The notes beneath the pieces are model-generated. The model was not told where the DNA came from and made no database searches. It saw nothing but the letters and a program-made list of their open reading frames with translations. A program made the translations under genes and the position numbers. This document shows, piece by piece, positions 28,908 to 37,832 of a DNA stretch of 64,000 nt; position 1 is the first letter of the stretch; each line of letters begins with the position of its first letter. The stretch lies in the NCBI RefSeq assembly GCF_013366925.1, contig NZ_JAALDK010000001.1:1681089-1745088 (forward strand), written 5' to 3'. Source of the DNA: Paraburkholderia youngii. Lineage in GTDB: Bacteria; Pseudomonadota; Gammaproteobacteria; Burkholderiales; Burkholderiaceae.

Positions 28908-30407
28908 TCACCTTACCCGCAATTCAACAGGTGCCTCGTCGCGATAGCCTCCTCCGAGCGCTTTCGACAGCGCGATCGCCTGACTCAGGCGCTGCCCGTC
29001 GAGCTCCAGCATGGAGATGCGTTCGAGCAACACTGCCTGGCGAGCGTCCATTGCCGTCAGTCGGCTCGCAACGCCCCTTTCATAGTGAGCCTGCGCACTG
29101 GCCTCGGCGAACGACACCGCGTCGACTTTCTCTGCCTGCAGCACGGCTTCCTGGTCGAGGTCCTGAAGTCTGCTACCCGTTGCGGCTACGTCGCGCACGG
29201 CGTTCAGCACGGCCTCGTTGTACTGCGCGATGAGCGCGTTGCTCGCCGTGCGCGCGCCGCTCAGGTTGGCGTTGAGCCGGCCGCCGTCGAAGATCGGCAG
29301 ATACAGACCGGGAATCAGATTGATCTGCTGACTGGCATGTGTAAAGAGGTCCGCAAGGTGCAGCGCGTTGAGGCCAAAAAACGCCTTGACGTCGAAGCTC
29401 GGATAAAACGCGGCCTTCGCGGCGTCGATACGGTCGAACGAAGACTGCACATACCAACGCAGCGCTTGCAGGTCCGGACGACGAGCAAGCAGTTCGTATG
29501 ACAGTGTCGGCGGCAATGCGGACTGCTGCAGCGGCAACGCGACGGGCCTGATGTCGGAAAGATCGTCCGGACCTGCGCCAAGCAACGCACGCAGCGATTC
29601 ACGAAATTGCGTGACGCTGGCGCGCGCCGCCACAAGCCGCCTTTGCGTCGCCAACAGTTGCGCACGCGCCAGCTCGGTCTGGGTGACGGGCTCCAGGCCT
29701 CGTGCGGCACGTGTCGCGTGTGCATCCACATCGAACGCTGCGACATCCTGCAACTGCGAGAGCAGATCGATCAGTTGATACGTCGTCTGGATACCATAGT
29801 AAATCTGCGCGACGTCCGTGGACATTTCGAGTTCAATGCCGGCGACTTCCGCCAGCCGAGCGTTGTGCACGCCGATCGCAGCTTCAACTTGCGCGCGCTG
29901 CTCGCCCCAGATATCGATGTCCAGGCTCGCGCCGAGCCCAACGATGCCCTCCGTGTACCACGGCCCCGTCGCACCGATCGCAGGTTCGTTCGTCGAGTAG
30001 GCCCCGAGGAAGCCGTTCGACGACACGCGCTGACGGTCGAGCGCGGCGAGCGCCGTAACCTGCAGATTCGTCCCCGCGCGCACCAGATCGATATCCGATT
30101 TCGCCTGCGCGACGCGCGTATGCGCGATCACGATCGTCGGCGAGCTGGTAAGTGCCCGCGCGATCAACGAATCGAGTTGCGGATCGCCGTAAGCGCTCCA
30201 CCATTGCCTGGCTGGCCAATCGCCTGGTTCGAGATGAATGTCGCCGCTAATGCGGATTTGTTCCGGGGCGATTACGGCATAAGGTTTTGTATCGTGCCGG
30301 ATCAGCGCGCAGGCCGACAATGTGCACGCCAATACGGCCAGTACGCCTTTGCGCAGCAAACGATACGCTAGCGGATCAGAAGAGCCGGTCGCGATTGCGG
30401 TGTTCAT
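28908..30407 (-). CDS. Outer-membrane efflux lipoprotein (NodT/OprM type)
   Basis: A 499-aa outer-membrane factor. The start ATG 30407 overlaps the stop of the FUSC pump (ATGA). The N-terminus has a lipoprotein signal with lipobox LSAC near residue 32. Two OEP repeats follow: 'QWWSAYGDPQLDSLIARAL' opens the first and 'LLARRPDLQALRWYVQSSFD' opens the second. Length and pattern match the trimeric TolC-like channels used by tripartite pumps. It is the last gene of the efflux operon and ends one base before the stop of the convergent FixJ-type gene. Confidence 0.92.
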   Translation of the reverse strand: MNTAIATGSSDPLAYRLLRKGVLAVLACTLSACALIRHDTKPYAVIAPEQIRISGDIHLEPGDWPARQWWSAYGDPQLDSLIARALTSSPTIVIAHTRVAQAKSDIDLVRAGTNLQVTALAALDRQRVSSNGFLGAYSTNEPAIGATGPWYTEGIVGLGASLDIDIWGEQRAQVEAAIGVHNARLAEVAGIELEMSTDVAQIYYGIQTTYQLIDLLSQLQDVAAFDVDAHATRAARGLEPVTQTELARAQLLATQRRLVAARASVTQFRESLRALLGAGPDDLSDIRPVALPLQQSALPPTLSYELLARRPDLQALRWYVQSSFDRIDAAKAAFYPSFDVKAFFGLNALHLADLFTHASQQINLIPGLYLPIFDGGRLNANLSGARTASNALIAQYNEAVLNAVRDVAATGSRLQDLDQEAVLQAEKVDAVSFAEASAQAHYERGVASRLTAMDARQAVLLERISMLELDGQRLSQAIALSKALGGGYRDEAPVELRVR

Positions 30408-32470
30408 GTCGCGATCCCGTTGTCGAAGAACTGATGATCGCGCCATGCCGGCAGGGTCGACACCAGTCCCATCAGACGCGTCGCCCGTGCAGTCAACCGA
30501 TCGTATGCACGCTTCGCTGCATCCGTGAGCAACAACGCTTCCTCATCGGAGAAAACGGGAACCGGTGCGTGCACTGACTGCTGGCCCCCGGTCAAGTTGC
30601 TTGCGTACCCTTCCAGCGATACCGCGACCGTCGTTGCCCAGATCGCTGCGGCGCGCCGCGCACTACCCTCCCCATTCGGCTGCGACCGGCGTTCCGCTTC
30701 GAAAGCGCCCGCAGCCAGCAGGATTTCGCGGGTCTGCGCAAGCACCGTCTGGACATGGTGCTGAAAACCTTCCCGCTGCCCTTCGCCCATTTGCCAGCCA
30801 GGCTCCAGCGCGACGCGAGCGGCCATCGCCTCACAATCTGCAAGTTCAGCCCAAAGCGCATTGGGCGCCGAGATTGCGTCTTCCTGCTGTCGCAAACTGG
30901 CGGCAAGCTTGCGCAGCAGAGCGCCGACACGTTGACGCAGCGCCTCGCCTTCCGCTTCGGGCCATATCGATGCATGCACGACGGTCGATATCGCCACCCC
31001 CAGCAGAATGCCGACTATCCGGTCCCTGATCTCGGTGAGATTCGTCGTCGGTGCGAACTGACCGAGCAAGGCCAGCCCGAACGTGAACATGAGTTGGGTG
31101 CCCGCATAGCTGATCCGCTCCGATCCCGCGCTGATCCATGCACCCAGCGCAATCACCGGCAACGACATCATGAGCAGGCCGACAATGCCGTCGAGGCGCG
31201 GCACCACCCATACCACCATCGCGAGCGCGATCGCGCTGCCGAGCGCTGCACCGCCAATCCGCAGGATCCCGCGCTGACTCGTCGCGCCGAGACTTGGTTG
31301 CGCGACGATCAGCGACGACAGCATGATCGTGTGTATGCCCTGCCAACCAGTCGCCAGGTAAAAGAGGTAGCCGACCATCGCCGCTAGTAGTGTTTTCAAC
31401 GCGAACTGCAGATAGACCGGGTTCGAGAACGCATCAGGGACAAGAAAACGCTGTTTTTCCCGTTCCGTTTCCGTCGAATCGGGCGCCGCCGATCTGCTGG
31501 CAAATGCGAGAAACGCTTCCCGCATCTCCTCGACCGCACCTGGCATGCCGAGGTCCACAATGTTCGTGAGCCGCTCCGGCACGGTGAAGCGCTCCCCCGT
31601 GCGAATGGCGTGGGCGAAACGCTCGTATGCGCCGCCCAGTGCATGCAGGACGCCAGCCGGGACATTCGCCATGCTTTCGGGCAAATGAGCCGCCGCCGCA
31701 TACAACCGCGACACCGTTGCGACACGCGCCAGATGAAACGCCTGCCGGCGCCGGTAATTGGCGTCCCGCATCGTCGCGAACCGCAGCAGACGTTGCAGCG
31801 TCAGAGTTCCGTCTTGTATTGCTCGCGCGTTGAGCGCTACAACACCGCGCTCGCCACGCTCGAGGTGCGCGAGAGCCAAGCGCGTTACCGCAAGTTGCCC
31901 AAGCATGGCATCTTCGAGTTGCTCTACAGGCTCCGCAGGCAGACATAACGTGTTGATCAGCAGCGTGATCGCAATCGCGTAGTTCACAGCGACCCACACC
32001 CATAGCACAATCCGTACGAGCGCCTCGGCGTGATCGGTCAGGTCCACGAACGACTGGACATAGATCACCACGATGCCGACGACAAAGAAAGCAGCACCGA
32101 TTTTTGCCACCCGCATCAGATAAGCGCTAACGAAGAACAGTCCTGCCGACAGCAGGATTCTCAGCAACGGGTAATCGAACGTCAGCTTCAGCACAAGAAT
32201 CGCACTACCGATGGCCAAGGTCACACCGACCACGAACACGACGCCGACCAGACGCGTCATCACCACGTTCGACTGTGTGACATAAAACACGACGAGTAAC
32301 GACAGCGCGAGAAACGGCACCTGTAACGTCATGGATATCGTAATGACGATCGCACACGCGAATACGCAGCGCAGCATCACGTTTGCACGCCCCGGTTGAG
32401 CGCGGTTCTCATCGACGAGAAAGCGGGAGAATCGCCGCAAGCCCGATGAATGTACGTCGGCTGTCGCCAT
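30404..32470 (-). CDS. FUSC-family inner-membrane efflux protein (AaeB-like)
   Basis: A 688-aa protein with two blocks of about five to six TM segments (residues 30-180 and 370-510), each followed by a soluble helical domain, the layout of FUSC/AaeB p-hydroxybenzoate-efflux proteins. Visible features are 'VMLRCVFACAIVITISMTLQ' at the first block and 'QFALKTLLAAMVGYLFYLAT' at the second. Start ATG 32470 has GAGGG upstream. With the HlyD adaptor and OMF genes it would build a tripartite pump for aromatic acids or similar compounds (substrate inferred from the family only). Confidence 0.88.
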   Translation of the reverse strand: MATADVHSSGLRRFSRFLVDENRAQPGRANVMLRCVFACAIVITISMTLQVPFLALSLLVVFYVTQSNVVMTRLVGVVFVVGVTLAIGSAILVLKLTFDYPLLRILLSAGLFFVSAYLMRVAKIGAAFFVVGIVVIYVQSFVDLTDHAEALVRIVLWVWVAVNYAIAITLLINTLCLPAEPVEQLEDAMLGQLAVTRLALAHLERGERGVVALNARAIQDGTLTLQRLLRFATMRDANYRRRQAFHLARVATVSRLYAAAAHLPESMANVPAGVLHALGGAYERFAHAIRTGERFTVPERLTNIVDLGMPGAVEEMREAFLAFASRSAAPDSTETEREKQRFLVPDAFSNPVYLQFALKTLLAAMVGYLFYLATGWQGIHTIMLSSLIVAQPSLGATSQRGILRIGGAALGSAIALAMVVWVVPRLDGIVGLLMMSLPVIALGAWISAGSERISYAGTQLMFTFGLALLGQFAPTTNLTEIRDRIVGILLGVAISTVVHASIWPEAEGEALRQRVGALLRKLAASLRQQEDAISAPNALWAELADCEAMAARVALEPGWQMGEGQREGFQHHVQTVLAQTREILLAAGAFEAERRSQPNGEGSARRAAAIWATTVAVSLEGYASNLTGGQQSVHAPVPVFSDEEALLLTDAAKRAYDRLTARATRLMGLVSTLPAWRDHQFFDNGIAT

Positions 32471-32480
32471 CACGTCGCCC

Positions 32481-33536
32481 TCAACGTCTGGATGTCGCCG
32501 CGTCGCCGCGGTTGAGCGTTGCGACCGCCGAAGTACCGATGCGGAACAGCTCGGGATCGGGATTGCGCACGGCGATCTTGACCGGGAAGCGCTGCGATAC
32601 ATGCACCCAGTTGATGGTGCGCTGCACGCTCGGAAGACCCTGTTCCACTACGCCGCCATCGTCTGGCAGCACGCCATAGCCGACCGAATCGACCACGCCA
32701 GTGAAACGTCTGGCGGTGTCGCTCATCAGGTACACGGTCGAAGGCGTCCCTGCATGGACGCCCTTCAACTCCGTTTCCCGAAAGTTGGCGACGACATACC
32801 AATGCCGCGTATCGATCAGCGTAAAAACAGGCTTCAGTGCCGATGCGAATTGCCCGACCGTCGTGCGCAGCGAGACCACCCGACCGTCGAACGGCGCATG
32901 CACCTCCGTGAACTCGAGATTCAGCTCGGCAAGGGCAATTTGTGCCCTGACCTCCGCGCGCTGCGCGACCAGCGCATCAACGCCGCTAACTGCCGCGCTA
33001 GCCTGCTGCGCCTCGCGCATCGCGGCATTGAGTTCCGCCTGCGCGGAGCGCTGCGCAGTACGTGCGCGATCGACTTCCTCGGCGGATACATAACCCTGCG
33101 CGAGCAAGGGTTCAGTACGGCGCAGTGTGTCCTCGGCCTGATTTGCCACTGCGCGGGCCCGCTCGACGGCAGCCTGCACGGAATCCGCGTTGTATTGCTG
33201 CGCATGGACCGTACGCTGCGTCAAAACGATCTGGTTGTTGAGCGTGTCGAGCCGTGCGCGCGCCTGATCCAGCGCAGCCTGATAGGGGCGCGGGTCGATA
33301 CGCAGTAGCAGATCGCCTTGCTTGACGGCCTGATTGTCGCGTACGGGAAGCTCGATGATCCGGCCGCTGACTTCGGGAACGACGCTGATCGTGTCCGCGT
33401 ACACATACGCGTCGTCGGTGGACGGTGCGTGATCGAGCCGCCACAGAACCACGACCAGCAAGCCGATGGCAATCAGCACAATCGCAGCGGCAGGAAGCTT
33501 CTTCATGTGCCGCGCGGCGCGAGCGTCGTCAGTCAT
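32481..33536 (-). CDS. HlyD-family membrane fusion protein (EmrA/AaeA type)
   Basis: A 351-aa periplasmic adaptor anchored by one TM (residues 13-32, LPAAAIVLIAIGLLVVVLW). A biotinyl-lipoyl-like half is seen in 'TDDAYVYADTISVVPEVSGR' and 'VVSLRTTVGQFASALKPVFT', separated by a long coiled-coil hairpin (residues about 85-200, rich in Ala/Gln/Arg). Start ATG 33536 is preferred because the TM follows at once. It bridges the FUSC pump and the outer-membrane channel encoded downstream; 10 bp separate it from the FUSC gene. Confidence 0.9.
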   Translation of the reverse strand: MTDDARAARHMKKLPAAAIVLIAIGLLVVVLWRLDHAPSTDDAYVYADTISVVPEVSGRIIELPVRDNQAVKQGDLLLRIDPRPYQAALDQARARLDTLNNQIVLTQRTVHAQQYNADSVQAAVERARAVANQAEDTLRRTEPLLAQGYVSAEEVDRARTAQRSAQAELNAAMREAQQASAAVSGVDALVAQRAEVRAQIALAELNLEFTEVHAPFDGRVVSLRTTVGQFASALKPVFTLIDTRHWYVVANFRETELKGVHAGTPSTVYLMSDTARRFTGVVDSVGYGVLPDDGGVVEQGLPSVQRTINWVHVSQRFPVKIAVRNPDPELFRIGTSAVATLNRGDAATSRR

Positions 33537-33547
33537 TTTGGCCCACG

Positions 33548-33820
33548 TCAACGGTGAAAAAACGCCAACCAGGCGGCCATCGCGAGCAGCGCACTCAGCG
33601 CCGGATAGCTGACGGCGAGCGGTGCGAGCGCCAGGATCGCACCGCGCCGGCTCAATGCGAGGTGGACGAGAATAGTCCCCGTGATGCCGCCGAGAATGCA
33701 GAACAACCAGTCCGGAAAGGCTGCACCCAACAGCGGGATCGATGGCGCAAATGCGCAACCGCTGAGCAACACAGCGGGCATTGTCAGCAATGCCAGACTA
33801 ACGACACTCGAGCGGCTCAT
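33548..33820 (-). CDS. ytcA: YtcA-family small membrane lipoprotein
   Basis: A 90-aa protein with a lipoprotein signal (VVSLALLTMPAVLLSGCAFA) and two more hydrophobic helices (PDWLFCILGGITGTILVHLA and 'ILALAPLAVSYPALSALLAM'). This is the YtcA pattern, a small protein encoded next to HlyD/FUSC efflux genes. Its ATG overlaps the stop of the 4-TM gene upstream (ATGA) and its stop lies 11 bp before the adaptor start. Its exact role in the pump is unknown. Confidence 0.82.
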   Translation of the reverse strand: MSRSSVVSLALLTMPAVLLSGCAFAPSIPLLGAAFPDWLFCILGGITGTILVHLALSRRGAILALAPLAVSYPALSALLAMAAWLAFFHR

Positions 33821-34299
33821 TGCGGGTCGTTGGCCGTAGGGTGACCTTCGCTCAAACGTTCGCTGACACTGTCTCCGTTCCACGCCGCCAGAGCGAACGC
33901 GACAACACATGCGCCTTTACCGAGGCATTCGACCGTCGAGACGAGAGCAAGGGCAATGCTGTGCGTGTACTCGAGAGGTAACGCCGGTGCTACGGCAAAT
34001 ACACTTGCGGCGCAAATGAATGCGAAGACGTGACGGGTCAAGCGCAGGTCGACAATGGCAGCGAAACCAATGAGGCAAACCGGTACCTTCGACGCCACCA
34101 CAGCGAGCAGTGAGGTTGAATCAATCGACCCACTCAGTTCGAGCGGTGCCTCAATCAGTGTCCAGCAACAGACCACAATGATTGATACCTTGAGCAGGCG
34201 CTCCGATCTGGGCGCGAGATCGTCGGCATCCACCGAGACTCCCGACACGTAGTGCTCGCCGGGAACGCGCTTCGTCAAATTGCCAAAGCCGTGGTTCAT
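33817..34299 (-). CDS. Four-TM membrane protein of unknown function, paralogue of 63168-63656
   Basis: A 160-aa protein with a short charged N-terminus and four hydrophobic helices: 'VSIIVVCCWTLIEAPLELSG', a second at 'TSLLAVVASKVPVCLIGFAA', a third at 'HVFAFICAASVFAVAPALPL', and a fourth around 'LVSTVECLGKGACVVAFALA'. The motif 'VFA(V/L)APALPLEYT' is shared with the protein at 63168-63656, as are the first helix and the C-terminal helix. Start and stop overlap both neighbours by 1-4 bases, so it is translated with the efflux operon. No named family was recognised. Confidence 0.75.
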   Translation of the reverse strand: MNHGFGNLTKRVPGEHYVSGVSVDADDLAPRSERLLKVSIIVVCCWTLIEAPLELSGSIDSTSLLAVVASKVPVCLIGFAAIVDLRLTRHVFAFICAASVFAVAPALPLEYTHSIALALVSTVECLGKGACVVAFALAAWNGDSVSERLSEGHPTANDPQ

Positions 34300-34541
34300 C
34301 ACACAGCCCTCCACCCGGACATGGCAGGCCGCGCTGGCGCTGGCGGATATACATTCCACGATCCATCGTCGTGACGGAAGAAGAAAATCGACAGCAGACC
34401 GCCGGAAAGCACCGTTTCGACGCACACGCAGCGCCGATGCATGCCAGTGCCGCGAACCCGCACGACATGCGCGCGCATCGCGAGCGTAGGCGCGAGCCAT
34501 TTCTCGACGGCCCAGCGCAGGGTCATTTCGGTCGGGCTCAT
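34299..34541 (-). CDS. Small conserved-looking hypothetical protein heading the efflux operon
   Basis: An 80-aa protein (MSPTEMTLRWAVEKWLAPTL, then MRAHVVRVRG and 'GLLSIFFFRHDDGSWNVYPP'). The stop overlaps the start of the 4-TM gene as TGATG, consistent with translational coupling. The FFRHDDGSWxVxPP pattern reads like a genuine small folded protein, and the overlapping frames on the other strand have no such character. No family was recognised. The nearest upstream gene is the LRAT-like protein on the same strand, 48 bp away. Confidence 0.55.
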   Translation of the reverse strand: MSPTEMTLRWAVEKWLAPTLAMRAHVVRVRGTGMHRRCVCVETVLSGGLLSIFFFRHDDGSWNVYPPAPARPAMSGWRAV

Positions 34542-34589
34542 GGTGGCCTCCTTCGCGCCTTTGTCCGTATCAAACTCAAGTGAGGGGAT

Positions 34590-35120
34590 TCACGCCGCAG
34601 TAACCGCTGCGCGATCGGTTTTGAGCCGGATGCCGATGAGGGCGCTCACGAGACACAGCAGCGCGTGGACGCCTGCGCCCGGATGTTTGAGGAATGCATG
34701 GATCTGTTCGCTGCGGCTTTCACCAACCAGACACCATGCGCAGAAGTGCTCGCAATTGTTCGTCAGCAGGCGATAGCGGTCTTCGCCGAGCCGCGAGCGG
34801 GCGCGCAGCACGGTTTGGAGGCCGGAATACTTCGGGTACGGACGCCGACGCACGGCAACCGTGTGACCATCCGCGAACTCGTCGAGCGGGACTTCCTCGA
34901 CGGGGCCGCGACGCACGGACTTCACGAAACCCGCGTAGTGAATGACCCTGCCGCTACCGACATAAATGCCGTGATGTTCGTAGCCGTGGCGTTTCGTGAT
35001 CAGGTGGGCACCGAGAGCGGGTTCGTCATTTGAGTCGCCGAGCGCGACGTCGGTCGATGTATAGGCGGCTGCACGTTGTGCGCAGTATTCAGTGCCTGAT
35101 TGGTGGCGGTTACGATTCAT
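34590..35120 (-). CDS. LRAT-like (NlpC/P60-superfamily) acyltransferase/hydrolase protein
   Basis: A 176-aa protein with the permuted papain-fold LRAT signature: His motif 'HGYEHHGIYVGSGRVIHYAG' at residues 44-63 and catalytic Cys in 'LLTNNCEHFCAWCLVGE' at about 118-134. The C-terminus has a hydrophobic segment (GVHALLCLVSALIGI) that could anchor it to the membrane. In eukaryotes this fold transfers acyl chains between lipids and amines; bacterial members are mostly uncharacterised. It diverges from the potassium-channel gene, and motif copy A lies between them. Confidence 0.8.
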   Translation of the reverse strand: MNRNRHQSGTEYCAQRAAAYTSTDVALGDSNDEPALGAHLITKRHGYEHHGIYVGSGRVIHYAGFVKSVRRGPVEEVPLDEFADGHTVAVRRRPYPKYSGLQTVLRARSRLGEDRYRLLTNNCEHFCAWCLVGESRSEQIHAFLKHPGAGVHALLCLVSALIGIRLKTDRAAVTAA

Positions 35121-35245
35121 TGCTCAGCTCCAGGTCCTCGGGGGCAAACGGCCGATGCTACAAACGAGCCATGCCAGTGCATGAAAAAGCGGGCTCGTTT
35201 GGAGTGGCGGCTTGCGAACCAATCTAGGGCGTCCCCAACGCAGGC

Positions 35246-35318
35246 GCAATTACACCTTGGGGTGCAAGACACGTATTTGCTGAGATCCGAAGGTGTGACT
35301 AACACCATCGTGCAATGG
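35246..35318 (+). promoter_or_regulatory. Two-box regulatory element, copy A (upstream of K+ channel)
   Basis: Box 1 GCAATTACACCTTGGGG starts at 35246. Box 2, palindrome GGTGTGACTAACACC followed by ATCGTGCAATGG, starts at 35292, 46 bp later. The channel start codon is 61 bp after box 2. Six related copies occur in 36-63 kb. Confidence 0.7.
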
Positions 35319-35378
35319 CTCCCCGCTCCGCCGCGGGCCTAACCTCGCCTGGTGTACGAAGACTGTTGGAGATGATCC

Positions 35379-35768
35379 ATGGATAAGAATCGTGGGCGTT
35401 CCGCGCCCGCCCCACTGAAGGCTGGCCATGTGTTCGAAGAATTTGCGAGGACTCTGTGGTACCTCCATGCGCCGCTTGCAGCGTTATTTGTGTTGTTTCT
35501 TGTGCTTTCGGCGGTGATGTACTACGCCGGCGGTCCAATCGAAACGGCAAGCGAAACGCCATCCTCGTTTGGGAAAGTCCTCTACTTTTGCATAATCACG
35601 GCGCTCACGATCGGCTACGGCGACGTGGTGCCCACCACCGTCGTGGGTCGGATCGATTCGGTGCTGATCGGAGTGCAGGGCGTATTGGTGACGAGTATGG
35701 TCACAGCCGCGTTCGTGCACGCGGTTCAGGAGGCAGCGCGCCACGCCCGCACGCAAGATGATGCCTAG
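35379..35768 (+). CDS. Two-TM potassium channel (ion transport 2 domain)
   Basis: A 129-aa inner-membrane protein. TM1 is about residues 30-50 (LAALFVLFLVLSAVMYYAG). A pore helix and the canonical K+ selectivity filter follow in 'IITALTIGYGDVVPTT' at residues 74-89, and TM2 is about 97-117 (VLIGVQGVLVTSMVTAAF). There is no RCK or voltage-sensor domain, so it is a minimal KcsA-like tetrameric channel. It lies downstream of motif copy A and upstream of the cydAB operon in the same direction. Confidence 0.9.
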   Translation: MDKNRGRSAPAPLKAGHVFEEFARTLWYLHAPLAALFVLFLVLSAVMYYAGGPIETASETPSSFGKVLYFCIITALTIGYGDVVPTTVVGRIDSVLIGVQGVLVTSMVTAAFVHAVQEAARHARTQDDA

Positions 35769-35825
35769 CTCCTATGCGGCCGCGGCAAGTCCGACATTGG
35801 CAAAAATGACGAAGCCGCTCCGGCT

Positions 35826-36080
35826 TCACGAAAACCAGCAGCCCACCCGGAATACGCTGCCAATGCCAACACGCGCCCAACAGGTCGTCAGTAGTGCGGC
35901 CAGAAGCATGGCGCCGACCATGAACGCGAGAATCAAGTAACCGGCCGGTGTCATAGGGCCGCCGGCAACGGCAGCCCACTGTCTGGCGCTCGTCGCGATC
36001 TGGATAATGCGTCGCACCTGGCCTGTGATGTAAGCGCTACAAAGGCGCGCCGCAATGGGGGTGAAGATTTCGCTTTTCAT
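35826..36080 (-). CDS. Possible small membrane protein
   Basis: An 84-aa minus-strand frame from ATG 36080 (MKSEIFTPIAARLCSAYITG) ending in a hydrophobic helix 'GYLILAFMVGAMLLAALLTT' and a Cys/Trp-rich tail. Codon use is plausible but no family was recognised and no strong ribosome site is visible. It lies between the channel and cydA in a 636-bp interval with nothing else convincing. Confidence 0.35.
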   Translation of the reverse strand: MKSEIFTPIAARLCSAYITGQVRRIIQIATSARQWAAVAGGPMTPAGYLILAFMVGAMLLAALLTTCWARVGIGSVFRVGCWFS

Positions 36081-36221
36081 GATGAAGGGGCGCCGCAAGC
36101 ACCATCCAGACAGGTCCCAAGACAAAGACCTTGTATAGCGAGCCGATCTGACCGCCATCTCGCTGGCATTCGCGAAGAAAGTTTAGGCTGCGCACCAATT
36201 TAGGCCTCGCCGGCCACAGTC

Positions 36222-36300
36222 GCAACTACACTTTGGTAGCAGGTTTCGGTGGCCTTCTTTCCTTCGGCGCCTCGGTGTGGTTACACCTTCGTGCAATTGA
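36222..36300 (+). promoter_or_regulatory. Two-box regulatory element, copy B (upstream of cydA)
   Basis: Box 1 GCAACTACACTTTGGTAGC starts at 36222. Box 2, GGTGTGGTTACACC followed by TTCGTGCAATTGAG, starts at 36274, 52 bp later. The cydA ATG is 105 bp beyond box 2, the same distance as at cyoA (copy G). Confidence 0.72.
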
Positions 36301-36404
36301 GCCGCGCAACATCAACGGCCTAAAGTTGCTCTATACGGGCAACGTCTCCCAACGCTGACGTCGCTCGAACGTAGCCAATCGCACACCGCAATGGGACGGT
36401 CATC

Positions 36405-37799
36405 ATGCTCACTGACGTACTCCAACTCTCGCGCGCGCAATTCGCGATGACCACGATCTTCCACATCGTGTGGCCTATCCTCACTGTCAGTCTGTCGGCA
36501 TTTCTGCTGCTGATCGAAGTAATGTGGATTCGCACCGGCGACGTGATGTACTACCGCCACGCCCGCCACTGGAGCAAGCTGCTCGCGCTCAATTTCGCGA
36601 TCGGAGTGGTGACTGGTATTCCGCTGGAATTTCAGTTCGGTACCAACTGGTCCGGCTTCGCACAGTTCAGTGGCCAGTTCGTCGGCAATATTCTCGGCTT
36701 CGAAGGCGCAATGGCGTTCATGCTCGAAGCCGGATTCATCGGCGTGATGATGCTCGGCTGGGGACGTGTGTCACGTGGCGTCCACGTCTTTGCCACGGCG
36801 ATGGTCGCGCTCGGATCCAGCATTTCCGTATTCTGGATCATGGTCGCCAATTCGTGGATGCAGACGCCCGCCGGTATCACCGTCGTCAACGGCAAGCTCG
36901 TGATCACGGACTATGCAGCGGCCATCTTCAACCCCGACATGGTGTGGGCCGTCTCTCACATGTGGACGGCCGCGATCGAAACCGGGATGTTTGTGATCGC
37001 AGGCATCTCGGCATACCACCTGTTCCGCCGGAGGCACCCTGAATTCTTTGCGCGTTCCTTCAAGATCGCACTGGGCGTGCTCGTCGTCGTTGCACCGCTT
37101 CAGGTCTGGCTGGGAGACTCCAGCGGCACCAGCGTGTTCGCGACTCAACCCGCGAAAGGTGCCGCCATCGAAGGGCACTGGCAGACCAACAAGCCGGGCA
37201 CAGGCGCCGCATGGTCGCTCGTTGCATGGCCCGATCAGCAAAAACAGCGTAATGACTGGTCGATCGAAGTGCCGGGCCTCCTGAGCATTCTCGGCACGCA
37301 CTCGCTGCACGGACGGGTCTCGGGGCTCACGGACTTCCCGCGCACCGACCAACCGCCGATGCTGCCGCTCCTCTACTACGCGTTCCGGGTGATGGCCGGC
37401 ATCGGCTTCGCGTTCATGCTGCTCGCGCTCTGGAGCGCGTATGCGCTGCACAAAGCGCGCGGCAATCTCGAGCGCCTCCTTGCGCAGCGCAAGCTCCTGC
37501 TCGCATGGGTACTGTGCATCCCGCTGCCTTACGTTGCCGTCGAGGCCGGATGGATCGTACGCGAGGTGGGACGTCAGCCATGGGTCGTCTACGGACTGCT
37601 GCGAACGAGTCAAGCCGTGTCCGCCGTGCCCGCGTCCTCGGTAACGGCCAGCATGGCGATGTTCTTCGTGTTCGACGTCGTGTTACTCATCAGCTTCTTC
37701 TTACTCGCGCGGCGTTGGCTGAAGAACGGTCCCGATCTCGCTGCCACACCGCCCACGACCACGAGCATCACGCCCCAAACGATGGCGGCCGAATACTGA
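36405..37799 (+). CDS. cydA: Cytochrome bd-type quinol oxidase subunit I (CydA/CioA)
   Basis: A 464-aa multi-span membrane protein that carries hemes b558, b595 and d and oxidises quinol while reducing O2. Visible hallmarks are 'MTTIFHIVWPILTV' with the N-terminal heme His, 'GIPLEFQFGTNW', 'FEGAMAFMLEAGFIGVMMLG', 'MQTPAG' and 'EVGRQPWVVYGLLRT', a family signature. The Q-loop is short, as in cyanide-insensitive oxidases (CIO). It lies 33 bp before subunit II. Confidence 0.93.
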   Translation: MLTDVLQLSRAQFAMTTIFHIVWPILTVSLSAFLLLIEVMWIRTGDVMYYRHARHWSKLLALNFAIGVVTGIPLEFQFGTNWSGFAQFSGQFVGNILGFEGAMAFMLEAGFIGVMMLGWGRVSRGVHVFATAMVALGSSISVFWIMVANSWMQTPAGITVVNGKLVITDYAAAIFNPDMVWAVSHMWTAAIETGMFVIAGISAYHLFRRRHPEFFARSFKIALGVLVVVAPLQVWLGDSSGTSVFATQPAKGAAIEGHWQTNKPGTGAAWSLVAWPDQQKQRNDWSIEVPGLLSILGTHSLHGRVSGLTDFPRTDQPPMLPLLYYAFRVMAGIGFAFMLLALWSAYALHKARGNLERLLAQRKLLLAWVLCIPLPYVAVEAGWIVREVGRQPWVVYGLLRTSQAVSAVPASSVTASMAMFFVFDVVLLISFFLLARRWLKNGPDLAATPPTTTSITPQTMAAEY

Positions 37800-37832
37800 A
37801 ACTTCCTTCTCAAACTCAAGGGAGATCGTTCG

